A stretch of DNA of 64,000 nt from Mangrovihabitans endophyticus (lineage in GTDB: Bacteria > Actinomycetota > Actinomycetes > Mycobacteriales > Micromonosporaceae), in the NCBI RefSeq assembly GCF_014646155.1, contig NZ_BMMX01000003.1:1-64000 (forward strand), in the 5' to 3' direction. Below the pieces are notes generated by a model. It saw only the letters and a list, made by a program, of their open reading frames with translations, had not been told where the DNA came from and did no database searches. The position numbers and the translations under genes were made by a program. Within the stretch, counting starts at the first letter, position 1. Each line of letters opens with the position of its first letter. Positions 26,779 through 36,181 of the stretch are shown here, piece after piece.

Positions 26779-26814
26779 CCGATTGATGACGCCGCCGTCC
26801 GGAGGTCCCCGCCG

Positions 26815-29800
26815 ATGCTCACCCGGCTCCTGGTGCTGTCCCTGATGACGCTTCCCGTCCCGGTCGCCGCGCTGAGCACGCAGGGCACGCCGGCGCTGGG
26901 CGCTCCCGCCCCGGACGCCGGCCCCGTCGTCGCCGGTGCCGAGGCCGTGGACCTGGTGCACCCGTTCGTCGGCACGCAGAACTTCGGCAACACCTTCCCC
27001 GGTGCCGCCGCCCCGTTCGGCATGGTCCAGGTCAGCCCGGACACCGGAGGCCAGGGCGGCTACGACTACGAGCAGCAGACGATGTACGGGTTCAGCCAGA
27101 CGCACCTGTCCGGCGTCGGATGCGGGGTGGCCGGCGAACTGCCGATCATGCCGACCACCGGAGCCGTCGACAGCACCGACCCGAACACGTACCGCTCCGC
27201 CTACAGTCACGACGACGAGCAGGCCGAGCCCGGCTACTACCGCGTCGGGCTGCGCACGTACGGGATCCGGGCCGAACTGACCGCGACCGCGCGCACCGGA
27301 TGGCAGCGCTACACCTTCCCGGACACCGGCGCGGCCAACGTGCTGTTCAACACCGGCAAGGCCAACCAGTCCGTGTTCGACTCCGAGATCCACGTGGTCG
27401 GCGACCGCACCGTGGAGGGCCGGGTGCACGCGGGCAACTTCTGCGCCGGGCACGACGACCACACCGTGTACTTCACCGCCTCCTTCGATCGGCCGTTCGC
27501 CGGGCACGGCATCTGGCGCGGCGCCACCATCAGCCCCGGCGGGCGGGACGCCTCCGGATCCGGCGGCAACGGCGCGTACGTCACCTTCGACGCCTCCACC
27601 GACCGTGACGTGGTGGTGAAGGTCGGCCTGTCCTACACCGGGATCGCCGGCGCCCGCGCCAACCTGGCCGCGGAGACCGGCGACGGCTTCGACTTCGACG
27701 GCGTCCGCGCCGCGCTGCACGACACCTGGGCGGACTACCTCGGCAAGATCGGCATCGGCGGCGGCACTCAGCAGCGGCGCAGCGTGTTCTACACCGCGCT
27801 CTACCACGCGCTGCTGCATCCCAACCTGGCCGGCGACGTGGACGGGAGATACGTCGGCTTCGACCGCGCCGTGCACGCCTCGCACGGATGGACGCCATAT
27901 CAGAACTTCTCCCTGTGGGACACCTATCGCCCGCAGAACCAGCTCCTCGAAATGCTGGTGCCCGACGTGGCGCGGGACGTCGCGCTGTCCGTGGTCGCCA
28001 TCGGGCGCGACGGCGGATGGCTGCCACGGTGGGCCCTCGCGGACAGCGAGACCAACATCATGACCGGCGACCCGGTCACCCCGTTCCTGGTCGAGGCGTG
28101 GTCCAAGGGCCTGCTCGCGGGGCACGAGGACGAGGCGTACGCGCTCCTGCGGGCCAATGCGCTCGCCTCGCCGCCGGCCGGCTCGCCGTACAACGGGCGC
28201 ACCGGCCAGGACTACTACGCGCAGCGCGGATACATCCCGTCCGGCCTGGACCTGGGCACCGACTGCGTGCACAAGGGCGGCGACAACGACTGTCGGCATC
28301 CGGCCTCGGCGACGCTGGAATACGCCGCGGCGGACGCCGCGCTGGCGCTGATGGCCGACGGGCTCGGGCACACCGCCGACGCCCAGCTCTTCGCCGGGCG
28401 CGGTCAGTGGTACCGCAACCTGTGGGACTCCGGCATCAAGCAGTTCCGCCCGCGTACCACCGACGGCACGTGGCTCACCCCGTACGATCCGGTCGCCGCG
28501 GACGAGCAGTTCCACGAGGGCGGCGCGTACCAGTACCAGTGGCTGGTGCCGCAGGACCCGGCCGGGCTGGTCGACCTGATGGGCGGCCGGGGCAAGACCG
28601 AGCGGCGGCTGGACGACTTCTTCGCGTACGACAAGCTGCTCGCCGACCCGGCCGGGACCGCGCGCACCGATTGGATCGCCTCGCCGTACGACTACTACGC
28701 CAAGGCCACGTACAACCCGAACAACGAGCCGGACCTGCTCGCGCCGTACCTGTACCACTGGGCCGGCAACCCGGCCAAGACGGCCACCGTGGTGCGCGCC
28801 GCGATGACCTTGTTCACCACCGGGCCGGACGGCATGACCGGCAACGACGACCTGGGCACCATGAGCGCCTGGTACGTGTTCTCCTCGCTCGGGCTGTACC
28901 CGACCATGAGCGGCGCCAACTTCTTCGCGTTGTCCAGCCCGCAGTTCCCGTCCGCGGTGGTGGACCTCGGCGGTCGCGGTGACCTGCGCGTCGAGGCGCC
29001 CGGCGTGTCCGACGACGAGCGCTACATCCAGCGGGTCAAGCTGGACGGCGGGAACCTGACCCATAGCTGGGTGGCGTGGCGGGACATCGAGCACGGCGCC
29101 ACCATCACGCAGGCCGTCGGCGGGCAGCCGTCCGGCTGGGCCCGCGGCGTGCCGGCCCAGCCGCCGTCGGTCAACCACGCGCCGCCGGACGGGCGCACCC
29201 ACGTCGACGCCACCGTCCGCCCGGCCTCCGCCGCGCTGCCCACCGGCGGCGGGAAGGTGCGCTTCGACGTGGACATCGTGGCGCAGGCCCCGGGCGGGAT
29301 CACGCTGACCACCACCGCGAGCGTGCCGTCCGGATGGCGGGCGTCCGCGTCCCTGCCGAAGAGCGTGGTCTCCCAGCACCTGCCGGTGTCCGCCGCCACC
29401 CGGGTCACGGTCACCGCTCCGTCCGGCGTCGCCGCGGGCACGTACCCGGTGCGGATCGCCGTCGGCGGGGTCACCCGCACGGTCACCGTGGTGGTGCGGG
29501 CGCCGCTGTCGTGCATCGGTGACTGCGCCGTCGACCTGGCGCCGGAACGCGACGTGGACGGCACCGCCACCGTCGCCGCGCCGGACTCGGGGGACTTCGA
29601 CGGCGGCGGGTGGAGCTACGACGCCGACCTGATGCCCCCGGTCGGCCCGGTCACCTGGGACGGCGTCACTTACGACGCGCCCGACCCGGAGGGCTCCGCG
29701 GTCAACTTCGTGCGGGCCGCCGGACAGTCGCTGTTGCTGCCGCCCGGCGACCACGCGTCCGCGGCGCTGGTGGTCACCACCCACAACGGGCCGGTCTCCG

Positions 29801-30057
29801 GGGTGGTCAGCCTCGGATACACCGACGGCACCTCGGCGCGGGTGCCGCTGACGGTGGCGGACTGGTGCGGATCGCCCGCTCCGGGAACGTCCACGGTGCT
29901 CGCCATGCCGCATCGGATCAAGGCGGGGAAGGGCGTGGACGGGCCGCCGGTCAGCCTGTTCGGCGTGCGGGTGCCGCTGGCTGCGGGCAAGCAGCTCCGC
30001 TCGCTCACCCTGCCGGATGATGCGCGCCTGCACCTGTACGCGCTGACCCTGCACTGA
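26815..30057 (+). CDS. Secreted GH92 alpha-mannosidase
   Basis: A 1080-residue secreted enzyme of glycoside hydrolase family 92, calcium-dependent exo-alpha-mannosidases. Residues 1-20 or so form a signal peptide. The GH92 N-terminal sandwich begins VDLVHPFVGTQNFGNTFPGA. The (alpha/alpha)6 catalytic part has NFSLWDTYRPQNQLLEMLVP, DGGWLPRWALADSETNIMTG and a glutamate, E638, in NNEPDLLAPYLY at the catalytic-acid position. GNDDLGTMSAWYVFSSLGLY is the family signature. After about residue 790 come an Ig-like/NEW3-type domain and a jelly-roll domain that may bind carbohydrate. ATG has GGAGG 9 bases upstream. Operator B just upstream suggests control by the LacI protein at 57304-58320. Confidence 0.93.
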   Translation: MLTRLLVLSLMTLPVPVAALSTQGTPALGAPAPDAGPVVAGAEAVDLVHPFVGTQNFGNTFPGAAAPFGMVQVSPDTGGQGGYDYEQQTMYGFSQTHLSGVGCGVAGELPIMPTTGAVDSTDPNTYRSAYSHDDEQAEPGYYRVGLRTYGIRAELTATARTGWQRYTFPDTGAANVLFNTGKANQSVFDSEIHVVGDRTVEGRVHAGNFCAGHDDHTVYFTASFDRPFAGHGIWRGATISPGGRDASGSGGNGAYVTFDASTDRDVVVKVGLSYTGIAGARANLAAETGDGFDFDGVRAALHDTWADYLGKIGIGGGTQQRRSVFYTALYHALLHPNLAGDVDGRYVGFDRAVHASHGWTPYQNFSLWDTYRPQNQLLEMLVPDVARDVALSVVAIGRDGGWLPRWALADSETNIMTGDPVTPFLVEAWSKGLLAGHEDEAYALLRANALASPPAGSPYNGRTGQDYYAQRGYIPSGLDLGTDCVHKGGDNDCRHPASATLEYAAADAALALMADGLGHTADAQLFAGRGQWYRNLWDSGIKQFRPRTTDGTWLTPYDPVAADEQFHEGGAYQYQWLVPQDPAGLVDLMGGRGKTERRLDDFFAYDKLLADPAGTARTDWIASPYDYYAKATYNPNNEPDLLAPYLYHWAGNPAKTATVVRAAMTLFTTGPDGMTGNDDLGTMSAWYVFSSLGLYPTMSGANFFALSSPQFPSAVVDLGGRGDLRVEAPGVSDDERYIQRVKLDGGNLTHSWVAWRDIEHGATITQAVGGQPSGWARGVPAQPPSVNHAPPDGRTHVDATVRPASAALPTGGGKVRFDVDIVAQAPGGITLTTTASVPSGWRASASLPKSVVSQHLPVSAATRVTVTAPSGVAAGTYPVRIAVGGVTRTVTVVVRAPLSCIGDCAVDLAPERDVDGTATVAAPDSGDFDGGGWSYDADLMPPVGPVTWDGVTYDAPDPEGSAVNFVRAAGQSLLLPPGDHASAALVVTTHNGPVSGVVSLGYTDGTSARVPLTVADWCGSPAPGTSTVLAMPHRIKAGKGVDGPPVSLFGVRVPLAAGKQLRSLTLPDDARLHLYALTLH

Positions 30058-30166
30058 ACCTTTCACCGTGGCGGGGCCGGCCGATGCCGCCGCTGGTCGA
30101 CGGCGCGCAACCGACGGGCTCGATGCCAGGGTGACAAGGGTTCACTGACCGGGCCGCCGCGGGTGG

Positions 30167-30808
30167 CTATCGGCGGGTGAAACTCAGGTGGGTCACGCCG
30201 CTGGGTGACGTCACCGGCTCGATCGCGAAGCGCTGCTCCAGCCCCTCCAGCCCGTCCCAGAGCCGCACGCCGCGGCCCAGGAACAGCGGTGCCACCGCGA
30301 TGTGCATCCGGTCGACCAGGTCGGCAGCCAGGAACTGGCGGACCGTCGTGGGTCCGCCGCCGATCCGGACGTCCCGGCCGTCGGCCGCCTCGGTCGCCAT
30401 CGCCAGCGCCCGCGCCGGACTCGCGTCGACGAAGTGGAACGTCGTGCCGCCCTTCATCTCGATCGACGGCCGCGGGTGGTGCGTCAGCACGAACACCGGC
30501 GTGTGGAACGGCGGGTTGTCGCCCCACCAGCCCTGCCACTGCTCGTCCGTCCACGGGCCGCGCTGCGGGCCGAACTTGTGCCGCCCCATGATCTCGGCGC
30601 CGACGTCGGCGTTCCAGTCGCACGCGAAGCGCTCGTCCACGCCCGTGCCGCCGCCCTCGCCGTGCATCTCGCGAAAGGTGCGCGTGCCGAAGAACCATTC
30701 CATCAGGCGGCCTCCGGCGTGCCCGAAGGGCGATTCCAGGCTCTGGCCCTCGCCGGTGGCATAGCCGTCCAGCGAGACCGTGAAATTGTGCACGCGGACC
30801 TCGGACAT
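30167..30808 (-). CDS. Dihydrofolate-reductase-like (RibD C-terminal fold) protein
   Basis: A 213-residue cytoplasmic protein with the DHFR/RibD C-terminal fold (VRVHNFTVSLDGYATGEGQS at the start; VRIGGGPTTVRQFLAADLVD for nucleotide binding; MHIAVAPLFLGRGVRLWDGL). Such actinobacterial proteins are NAD(P)H-dependent reductases of unknown substrate and are not the main DHFR. ATG is preceded by GGGGAG. It is divergent from an HxlR regulator gene, a common pairing in which the regulator controls the reductase. Confidence 0.88.
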   Translation of the reverse strand: MSEVRVHNFTVSLDGYATGEGQSLESPFGHAGGRLMEWFFGTRTFREMHGEGGGTGVDERFACDWNADVGAEIMGRHKFGPQRGPWTDEQWQGWWGDNPPFHTPVFVLTHHPRPSIEMKGGTTFHFVDASPARALAMATEAADGRDVRIGGGPTTVRQFLAADLVDRMHIAVAPLFLGRGVRLWDGLEGLEQRFAIEPVTSPSGVTHLSFTRR

Positions 30809-30891
30809 CGGGACTCCCCTCAGTGGTTTTAAACTGCAACTACCCTAGAGTGGGAGGGGCGCCGAGGCAACGCCGAACGAAGGGGGTGGCC

Positions 30892-31395
30892 GTGCGCGAC
30901 CGTCCCCGCTCCGGTTGCGCGATCAACGCCGCGCTGGAGGCACTCGGCGATCCGTGGAGCCTGTTGGTGTTGCGCGACATCATCTTCGGCGGGCGACGGC
31001 ACTTCCGCGAACTGCTCACCCGATCCGACGAGGGCATCGCCTCCAACATCCTGAGCAGCCGGCTCAAGGAACTCGCCGCCGCCGGACTGGTGACGCGCGG
31101 GCCGGGAACGCGCGGCCAGCGCGCGACCTACAGCCTGACCGAGGCGGGGATCCAAACCCTGCCGGTGATGGCGGCCCTGGGCACCTGGGGGCTGGCGCAT
31201 CGCGGCGGCACGCGGGAGTTGCGCGTCCGTGCCGAGCTGCTGCGCGACGGCGGCCCGGCGCTGTGGGCAGACCTGATGGACGAACTGCGCGAGCAGCATC
31301 TCGGCGTGCCACGGCCGCACCCCGACCGGCCCCGGGCGTTCGAACTGCTCCAGCAGGCATATCTGGAGGCGTGCCGGGATGAGCCGGCGGGCTGA
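30892..31395 (+). CDS. HxlR-family winged-helix transcriptional regulator
   Basis: A 167-residue HxlR-type regulator. A cysteine near the N-terminus (RSGCAINAALEALGDPWSLL) is typical of redox-sensing members. The winged helix is LLVLRDIIFGGRRHFRELLT, then ILSSRLKELAAAGLVTR with the wing RATYSLTEAG. The C-terminal tail (about residues 105-167) is helical. GTG 30892 is chosen for AAGGGGG 6 bases upstream; GTG 30886 is possible. It is divergent from the DHFR-like gene with an 83-base gap that probably holds the shared operator; no strong palindrome is visible there beyond TTTAAA. Confidence 0.9.
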   Translation: MRDRPRSGCAINAALEALGDPWSLLVLRDIIFGGRRHFRELLTRSDEGIASNILSSRLKELAAAGLVTRGPGTRGQRATYSLTEAGIQTLPVMAALGTWGLAHRGGTRELRVRAELLRDGGPALWADLMDELREQHLGVPRPHPDRPRAFELLQQAYLEACRDEPAG

Positions 31396-31409
31396 CCGGA
31401 TCCGGGCGA

Positions 31410-31447
31410 GGCGGGACGGCCGGGCACTGCGGCCCGGCCGTCCCGCC
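31410..31447. terminator. Strong bidirectional hairpin terminator
   Basis: GGCGGGACGGCCGGGC and GCCCGGCCGTCCCGCC form a perfect 16-bp stem with a 6-base loop (ACTGCG), exactly between the convergent HxlR and MMPL transporter genes. Confidence 0.85.
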
Positions 31448-31470
31448 GGATCGTGGACGTCGCCGGTGGG

Positions 31471-33690
31471 TTATCTGCCCGCGCCCACCAACTCCGGCTC
31501 GGTCGTGGGCGCCACCGGCTCCGGCGTCAGCCGGTCGCCCTCCACGTCCACGTGCGGGAGGATGCGGTTCAGCCAGGCCGGCAGCGCCCACGCCCGGCGG
31601 CCCACCAGCGTCATGATCGCCGGCACGATGGTCATCCGTACCACGAACGCATCGAACAAGATCGCCACCGCCAGCGCGAACCCTATCGATTTGATCATCG
31701 ACTCGGGGGACAGCACGAAGCCCGCGAACACGCTGATCATGATGATCGCCGCCGCGGTCACCACCCGAGCGCCGTGCCCGAATCCGTTCACCACAGCCTG
31801 GGTGGGCGCCGCGCCGTGCACGTGTTCCTCGCGCATCCGGCTGACCAGGAACACCTCGTAGTCCATCGCCAGGCCGAACACGATGCCGATGAGAATGACC
31901 GGCATCAGGCTCACCACCGGCCCGGTCTGGTCCACCCCGACCAGATCCGCCAGCCAGCCCCACTGGAAGACCGCGACCACCGCGCCGAACGTCGCCGCCA
32001 CGCTCAGCAGGAACCCGCCGATCGCCTTCAACGGCACCAGAATCGACCGGAACAGCACGGTGAGCAGCAGCAACGCCAGCACCACGATCACCGCCAGGTA
32101 CGGTACGAGCGCCGCGCCCAGCTTTGCCGAGATGTCGATGTTCACCGCGGTGGTTCCGGTGACCGCCAGGTCCGCCCCGGTGCGTGCCTGCACGGCGGCG
32201 CTCCGATCGCGGATGGCATGCACCAGGTCGGTGGTCTCCGGGCTGTCCGGCGCGCTCGCCGGGATCACCTGCAGGACGGCGGTGTCCCCGGCCGGATTCA
32301 TCGACGGCGGGCTGACCGCCAGCACGCCGGGCAGGTCCCGCACGGTCTGGGCGGCCGTCGTGGCGGCTGCCGCCGGGTCCGCGCTGTGCGCGGCGTCCAC
32401 CACCACCATCAGCGGCCCGTTGAAGCCCGGCCCGAAGCCGTCGGTGATCAGGTCGTAGGCCTTGCGTTGCGTGGTGTCCGGCGCAGCCATGTTGTCGCCC
32501 GGCAGGCCCAGCCGCAGATCCAGCGCCGGAAGCGCGATCGTCAGCAGGCCCAGGGTCGCGGCGATCAGGGTCAGCACCGGACGCCGGGTCACCAGGGTGG
32601 CCCACCGGCGGCCCATCGTCGGCCGGTCGCCCGCCTCCGGATCACGGGATCCACGCCGATGCGCGGACCGGCCGCCGCGGTGCCGGCTGCCGGCCAGCCG
32701 TGATCCGGCGAAGCCCAGCAGTGCCGGCAACAGGGTCAGCGCGATGACCACCGCGGTCGCCACCGCACCCGCCGCCGCCAGGCCCATCTGGGTCAGCACC
32801 GGAATGTCCACCACCGCCAGCGCGGCCAGCGCGATCAGCACCGTCAGCCCGGCGAACGTGACCGCCGAGCCCGCCGTTCCCACCGCCCGTCCGGCCGCTT
32901 CCGCGCCGGTCCGGCCCTGCGCCACCTCGTGCCGGTAGCGGGAGACGATGAACAGCGCGTAGTCGATGGACACGGCGATGCCCAGCATCAGCGCCAGGGT
33001 CGGGGTGTTGCTGCTCAAGTCGACGAAGCCGGAGGCTATCCGGATGCCGGACATCGCCGCCGCCACGCCCAGCAGAGCGGTGATCAATGGCAGCCCGGCG
33101 GCCACCAGCGAGCCGAAGGTGATCGTCAGCACCACCGCCGCGACGGCGAAGCCGATCACCTCGCCCGCCCCCTGCTCCATCTGCGGCTGCAACGCGTCAC
33201 CGCCGGCTTCGACCGTCAGCCCGCCGCCGCGGCCCGCGTCCATGGCCGCGCGCAGCGCGTCCCGGTCCTGCTCGGTCAGCGCCACCGCCTGCACGCGGTA
33301 CGTCACCTGCGCGTACGCGACGGTGCCGGCCTGGTTGATCGAGCCGGTCAGCGGATCGGTCACGGTCGTCACCCCGTCCAGTCCGCGCAGCGCGGCGACG
33401 GTGCGTGCCACCTCGGCACGGTGCGCCGGGTCGGTGAGCTTCTGGCCGTCCGGCGCAGCGAACACCACCCGTGCCTGGGCGCCGCCCGCGCCGGCCTGGG
33501 GGAAGCGCTGGGCCAGCAGGTCCTGCGCCTGCTGCGCCTCGGTGCCGGGGATGGAGAACGTGTCGGCGGTCGGCCCGGACAGCGTCGCGGCGCCCACGCC
33601 GGCCGCGGCGATCAGCGCCAGCCATATCGCCACCACGAGTCTGCGGCGCCGGAAACTGAGTTTGCCGAGCCGGTAAAGGTAGGTAGCCAT
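31471..33690 (-). CDS. MMPL-family RND transporter
   Basis: A 739-residue integral membrane transporter of the MMPL family (RND superfamily), driven by the proton gradient and exporting lipids or small hydrophobic compounds. Two homologous halves each have about six membrane helices and an extracytoplasmic loop (about 40-170 and 400-530). The family's proton-relay Asp-Tyr pairs are seen in both halves: VSIDYALFIVSRYRHE and GLAMDYEVFLVSRMREEH. ATG 33690 has GGGAG 7 bases upstream. The gene is divergent from a two-component system (33864-35881), a frequent arrangement in which the response regulator controls the transporter. Cargo unknown. Confidence 0.92.
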   Translation of the reverse strand: MATYLYRLGKLSFRRRRLVVAIWLALIAAAGVGAATLSGPTADTFSIPGTEAQQAQDLLAQRFPQAGAGGAQARVVFAAPDGQKLTDPAHRAEVARTVAALRGLDGVTTVTDPLTGSINQAGTVAYAQVTYRVQAVALTEQDRDALRAAMDAGRGGGLTVEAGGDALQPQMEQGAGEVIGFAVAAVVLTITFGSLVAAGLPLITALLGVAAAMSGIRIASGFVDLSSNTPTLALMLGIAVSIDYALFIVSRYRHEVAQGRTGAEAAGRAVGTAGSAVTFAGLTVLIALAALAVVDIPVLTQMGLAAAGAVATAVVIALTLLPALLGFAGSRLAGSRHRGGRSAHRRGSRDPEAGDRPTMGRRWATLVTRRPVLTLIAATLGLLTIALPALDLRLGLPGDNMAAPDTTQRKAYDLITDGFGPGFNGPLMVVVDAAHSADPAAAATTAAQTVRDLPGVLAVSPPSMNPAGDTAVLQVIPASAPDSPETTDLVHAIRDRSAAVQARTGADLAVTGTTAVNIDISAKLGAALVPYLAVIVVLALLLLTVLFRSILVPLKAIGGFLLSVAATFGAVVAVFQWGWLADLVGVDQTGPVVSLMPVILIGIVFGLAMDYEVFLVSRMREEHVHGAAPTQAVVNGFGHGARVVTAAAIIMISVFAGFVLSPESMIKSIGFALAVAILFDAFVVRMTIVPAIMTLVGRRAWALPAWLNRILPHVDVEGDRLTPEPVAPTTEPELVGAGR

Positions 33691-33863
33691 CAACCACTCC
33701 CGTGAGCTTCGTTCGCAGACTCGTTCACGGTCCTGGCTGCCGCGCCGGAAATCGTCGTCCCAGCGCAGGCGGTGCCTACCATGCCCGCGGTATTTCCCGG
33801 TACGCGCGGCTACTGCGCGGAGACGACGTGCGGGCGCGCCGCACCGCGTACCGTCGGCGGGTG

Positions 33864-35201
33864 ATGGACGCCAGACACCTCGCCCGGCTCAAGGCATGGA
33901 AGAAGGCGGCCGAGAGGCCGCTGCTGCTCGACGTGGTGCTCGCGCTGGTGCTGGCCTACGCCGTGCTGAAGGACGCGGTCGCGGACGCCGCCACGATCGG
34001 CGACGTGCTCGTCGCGCTCGTCGCCTTCGTCGCCGTGCTGATGCGCCGGCTGCGCCCGTTCGTCGCGCTCGGCATCGCCACCGCCGCCACCGCCGGTGCG
34101 GTGCTGCAGCAGGTGAGCAATCCCGGCCTGATCGTGGCGCTGGGTGTCATCACCTATTCCATCGCCGCGCACGCCGGCCGGCGTCCCGGCTGGATCTGCG
34201 CCGTCACCGCGTCCTCGCTGGTCTATCTGACCGGGCTGATCGTCGCGGTGGACGACTGGTGGCGGATCGAGACGCTGGGCATCTTCGCGTGGATCTTCAT
34301 GGCCGCCGCGGCCGGAGACGCCGCCCGCTCGCACCGGGCGTACATCGCGGCGATCGAGGAACGTGCGGTGCGCGCCGAGCGGACCCGCGAGGAGGAGGCC
34401 CGGCGGCGGGTGATGGACGAACGGCTGCGCATCGCGCGTGAGCTGCACGACGTGGTGGCCCACCACATCGCGGTGATCAGCGTGCAGGCCGGCGCGGCCA
34501 CGCATGTCCTGGAGCGCCGGCCGGACCAGGTCGGACCGGTGCTGGGCCGGATCCGGGAGGCCTCCGACACCGTGTTGAAGGAGATCCAGTCGGTGGTCGG
34601 GGTGTTGCGCGATCGCGACCCGGGAGCCGATCCCGGTGTGGACGGCGCGGGAGAGCGCACCACGCCCGCGCCCGGCCTGTCCGGGCTGCCGGATCTGATC
34701 GCGCGGCTGGAGGCGGCCGGTTTCCGGGTGCAGCACCGGCGCCGCGGCGAGCCTCGGGACCTGCCCGCGGTCACCGACCTGGCGGCCTACCGGATCGCCC
34801 AGGAGGCCCTGACCAACGCCCATCGCTACGGCGACGGGGTGGCCGATCTGCTGGTCGAGTACGCGCCGGGCGGCGTGGTGCTGGACGTCACCAACGCGGT
34901 GCCGACGCCGGTGACCGGCGATGCCGGGTCCGGCTACGGGCTGCTCGGCATGCGCGAACGCGCCGCCTCCGCGGGAGGCACGGTGACCGCCGGGCCGGAC
35001 GGCGCGGGGCGGTTCCGGGTGCACGCGGTGCTGCCGGTCGCCGCAGCGGTGGCGGAGACGGCCGCAACCGAGCCGACCGCGGCAGACCCGTCGGCGGCAG
35101 ACCCGGCGGCGGCACGCCCGGCGCCCGCGTCGCGTCCGTCGTGGGTGCGGCCGTGCGCCTCACCCGCGCCGCCCGCCGTCGCGGAGGGGGGCGCCCCGTG
35201 A
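33864..35201 (+). CDS. NarL-type sensor histidine kinase
   Basis: A 445-residue membrane histidine kinase. Five or so membrane helices fill residues 20-150 without a large outside domain, so it may sense within the membrane. A HisKA_3 dimerisation region carries H195 in ARELHDVVAHH; the ATPase has the N box QEALTNAHRYG and the G box GSGYGLLGMRERA. The last 55 residues are a low-complexity Ala/Pro/Thr/Asp tail, probably disordered, encoded by short GCGGCAGACCCG-like repeats. ATG 33864 is used; GTG 33861 directly before it is possible. It is joined to the response regulator gene by a GTGA overlap. Confidence 0.9.
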   Translation: MDARHLARLKAWKKAAERPLLLDVVLALVLAYAVLKDAVADAATIGDVLVALVAFVAVLMRRLRPFVALGIATAATAGAVLQQVSNPGLIVALGVITYSIAAHAGRRPGWICAVTASSLVYLTGLIVAVDDWWRIETLGIFAWIFMAAAAGDAARSHRAYIAAIEERAVRAERTREEEARRRVMDERLRIARELHDVVAHHIAVISVQAGAATHVLERRPDQVGPVLGRIREASDTVLKEIQSVVGVLRDRDPGADPGVDGAGERTTPAPGLSGLPDLIARLEAAGFRVQHRRRGEPRDLPAVTDLAAYRIAQEALTNAHRYGDGVADLLVEYAPGGVVLDVTNAVPTPVTGDAGSGYGLLGMRERAASAGGTVTAGPDGAGRFRVHAVLPVAAAVAETAATEPTAADPSAADPAAARPAPASRPSWVRPCASPAPPAVAEGGAP

Positions 35202-35881
35202 GCATCCGCGTGCTGCTCGCCGACGATCAGGTGCTGATCCGGGCGGGGTTCAAGATGATCATCGATTCGGAGCCCGGATTCGAGGTCGTCGCCGAGGCGC
35301 AGGACGGCAAGGAGGCCGTCGAACTCGCCCGCGCCGCGCGCGCCGACGTGGTGCTGATGGACATCCGGATGCCGCGCATGGACGGCCTGGAGGCCACCCG
35401 GCGCATCGCCGCCGACGACGACCTCGCCGGGGTGCGCGTGCTGGTGCTGACCACGTTCGAGAACGATGACAACGTGGTGCTCGCCCTGCAGGCCGGCGCC
35501 AGTGGTTTCCTGGGCAAGAGCGTGGAGCCGAAGGACCTGCTGCACGCGATCCGGGTGGTGGCCGGGGGTGAGGCGCTGCTGTCGCCGAAGGCCACCCGCG
35601 GCCTGGTCGGCCGGTTTCTGGGCAACCTGCCCACCGAACCCGCCGGGACACCGCCCGCCCTGGACGCGCTCACCGAGCGGGAGCGGCAGATCCTGGCGCT
35701 CGTCGCGCACGGGCTGTCCAACGACGACATCGCCGAACGGCTGTTCGTGTCCCCGCTGACCGTCAAGACCCACGTGAACCGGGCGATGACCAAGCTGAAC
35801 GTGCGGGACCGGGCGCAACTGGTGGTCACCGCCTATCGCAGCGGCCTGGTCCGGCCGGGTGACTCGCTCCCGACGACGTGA
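35198..35881 (+). CDS. NarL/LuxR-type response regulator
   Basis: A 227-residue response regulator. The receiver has the acidic pair D9-D10, phosphate acceptor D55 (VVLMDIRMPRMDG), a switch Thr in VLVLTTFEN and the conserved Lys in LGKSVEP. The C-terminal LuxR HTH is LTERERQILALVAHGLSNDD, then VSPLTVKTHVNRAMTKLNV. GTG start in GTGA overlap with the kinase gene, with GGAGGGGG before it. Likely target is the divergent MMPL transporter gene. Confidence 0.93.
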   Translation: MSIRVLLADDQVLIRAGFKMIIDSEPGFEVVAEAQDGKEAVELARAARADVVLMDIRMPRMDGLEATRRIAADDDLAGVRVLVLTTFENDDNVVLALQAGASGFLGKSVEPKDLLHAIRVVAGGEALLSPKATRGLVGRFLGNLPTEPAGTPPALDALTERERQILALVAHGLSNDDIAERLFVSPLTVKTHVNRAMTKLNVRDRAQLVVTAYRSGLVRPGDSLPTT

Positions 35882-35898
35882 CGGCACCGGCGCCGTGG

Positions 35899-35962
35899 GT
35901 GTGACGACGGCGGTGTGACGGTGCCGGCGGTGCCGGCGGTGTGACGGCGGCGGCGTGTGACG
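35899..35962 (+). repeat. Degenerate GTGTGACG repeats after the response regulator gene
   Basis: GTGTGACG occurs four times in 64 bases (35899, 35913, 35939, 35955), with GGCGGTGCCGGCGG-like filler. It follows the response regulator stop codon. It looks like slippage-prone intergenic DNA; direct GTGA-type motifs could also bind a regulator, but there is no support beyond the repeats. Confidence 0.45.
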
Positions 35963-36059
35963 GTCCGGCGTGGACGCACATGATCGCACATTGGGCTCGG
36001 TCGGCAAACGGTCCGCGAAGGGAGCCTATGGTGCGCGTACGTCCGAGAGCAAGAGTTTC

Positions 36060-36073
36060 TGACATCGATGTCA
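36060..36073. promoter_or_regulatory. LacI-type operator B upstream of the second GH92 gene
   Basis: TGACATCGATGTCA, a perfect 14-base palindrome 108 bases before the start codon of the second GH92 gene. It matches the site at the LacI gene (58355-58368) in all but one base. Confidence 0.7.
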
Positions 36074-36181
36074 ACTGTGGGCGATCATGTTCGGTTCGGG
36101 TCTTGTGCATTGACGGCGGTGAGCGCGAACATGTGTCGCGAGTGTTACGCCACCCACCCGTACGTCCGCAGAGGAGCCCGC

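Noticed and set aside
26776..30066. An open frame of 1096 codons on the minus strand
   Set aside because: Antisense shadow of the first GH92 gene; the GH92 frame has a signal peptide, ribosome binding site and family motifs.
31410..31447. Operator of the HxlR regulator
   Set aside because: The perfect 16-bp stem with a 6-base loop lies between convergent stop codons, which fits a terminator; an operator would be in the divergent gap at 30809-30891.
33484..33510. An extra operator-A site with AGCGCT
   Set aside because: It lies inside the MMPL transporter coding sequence and lacks the palindromic flanks of the other four sites.
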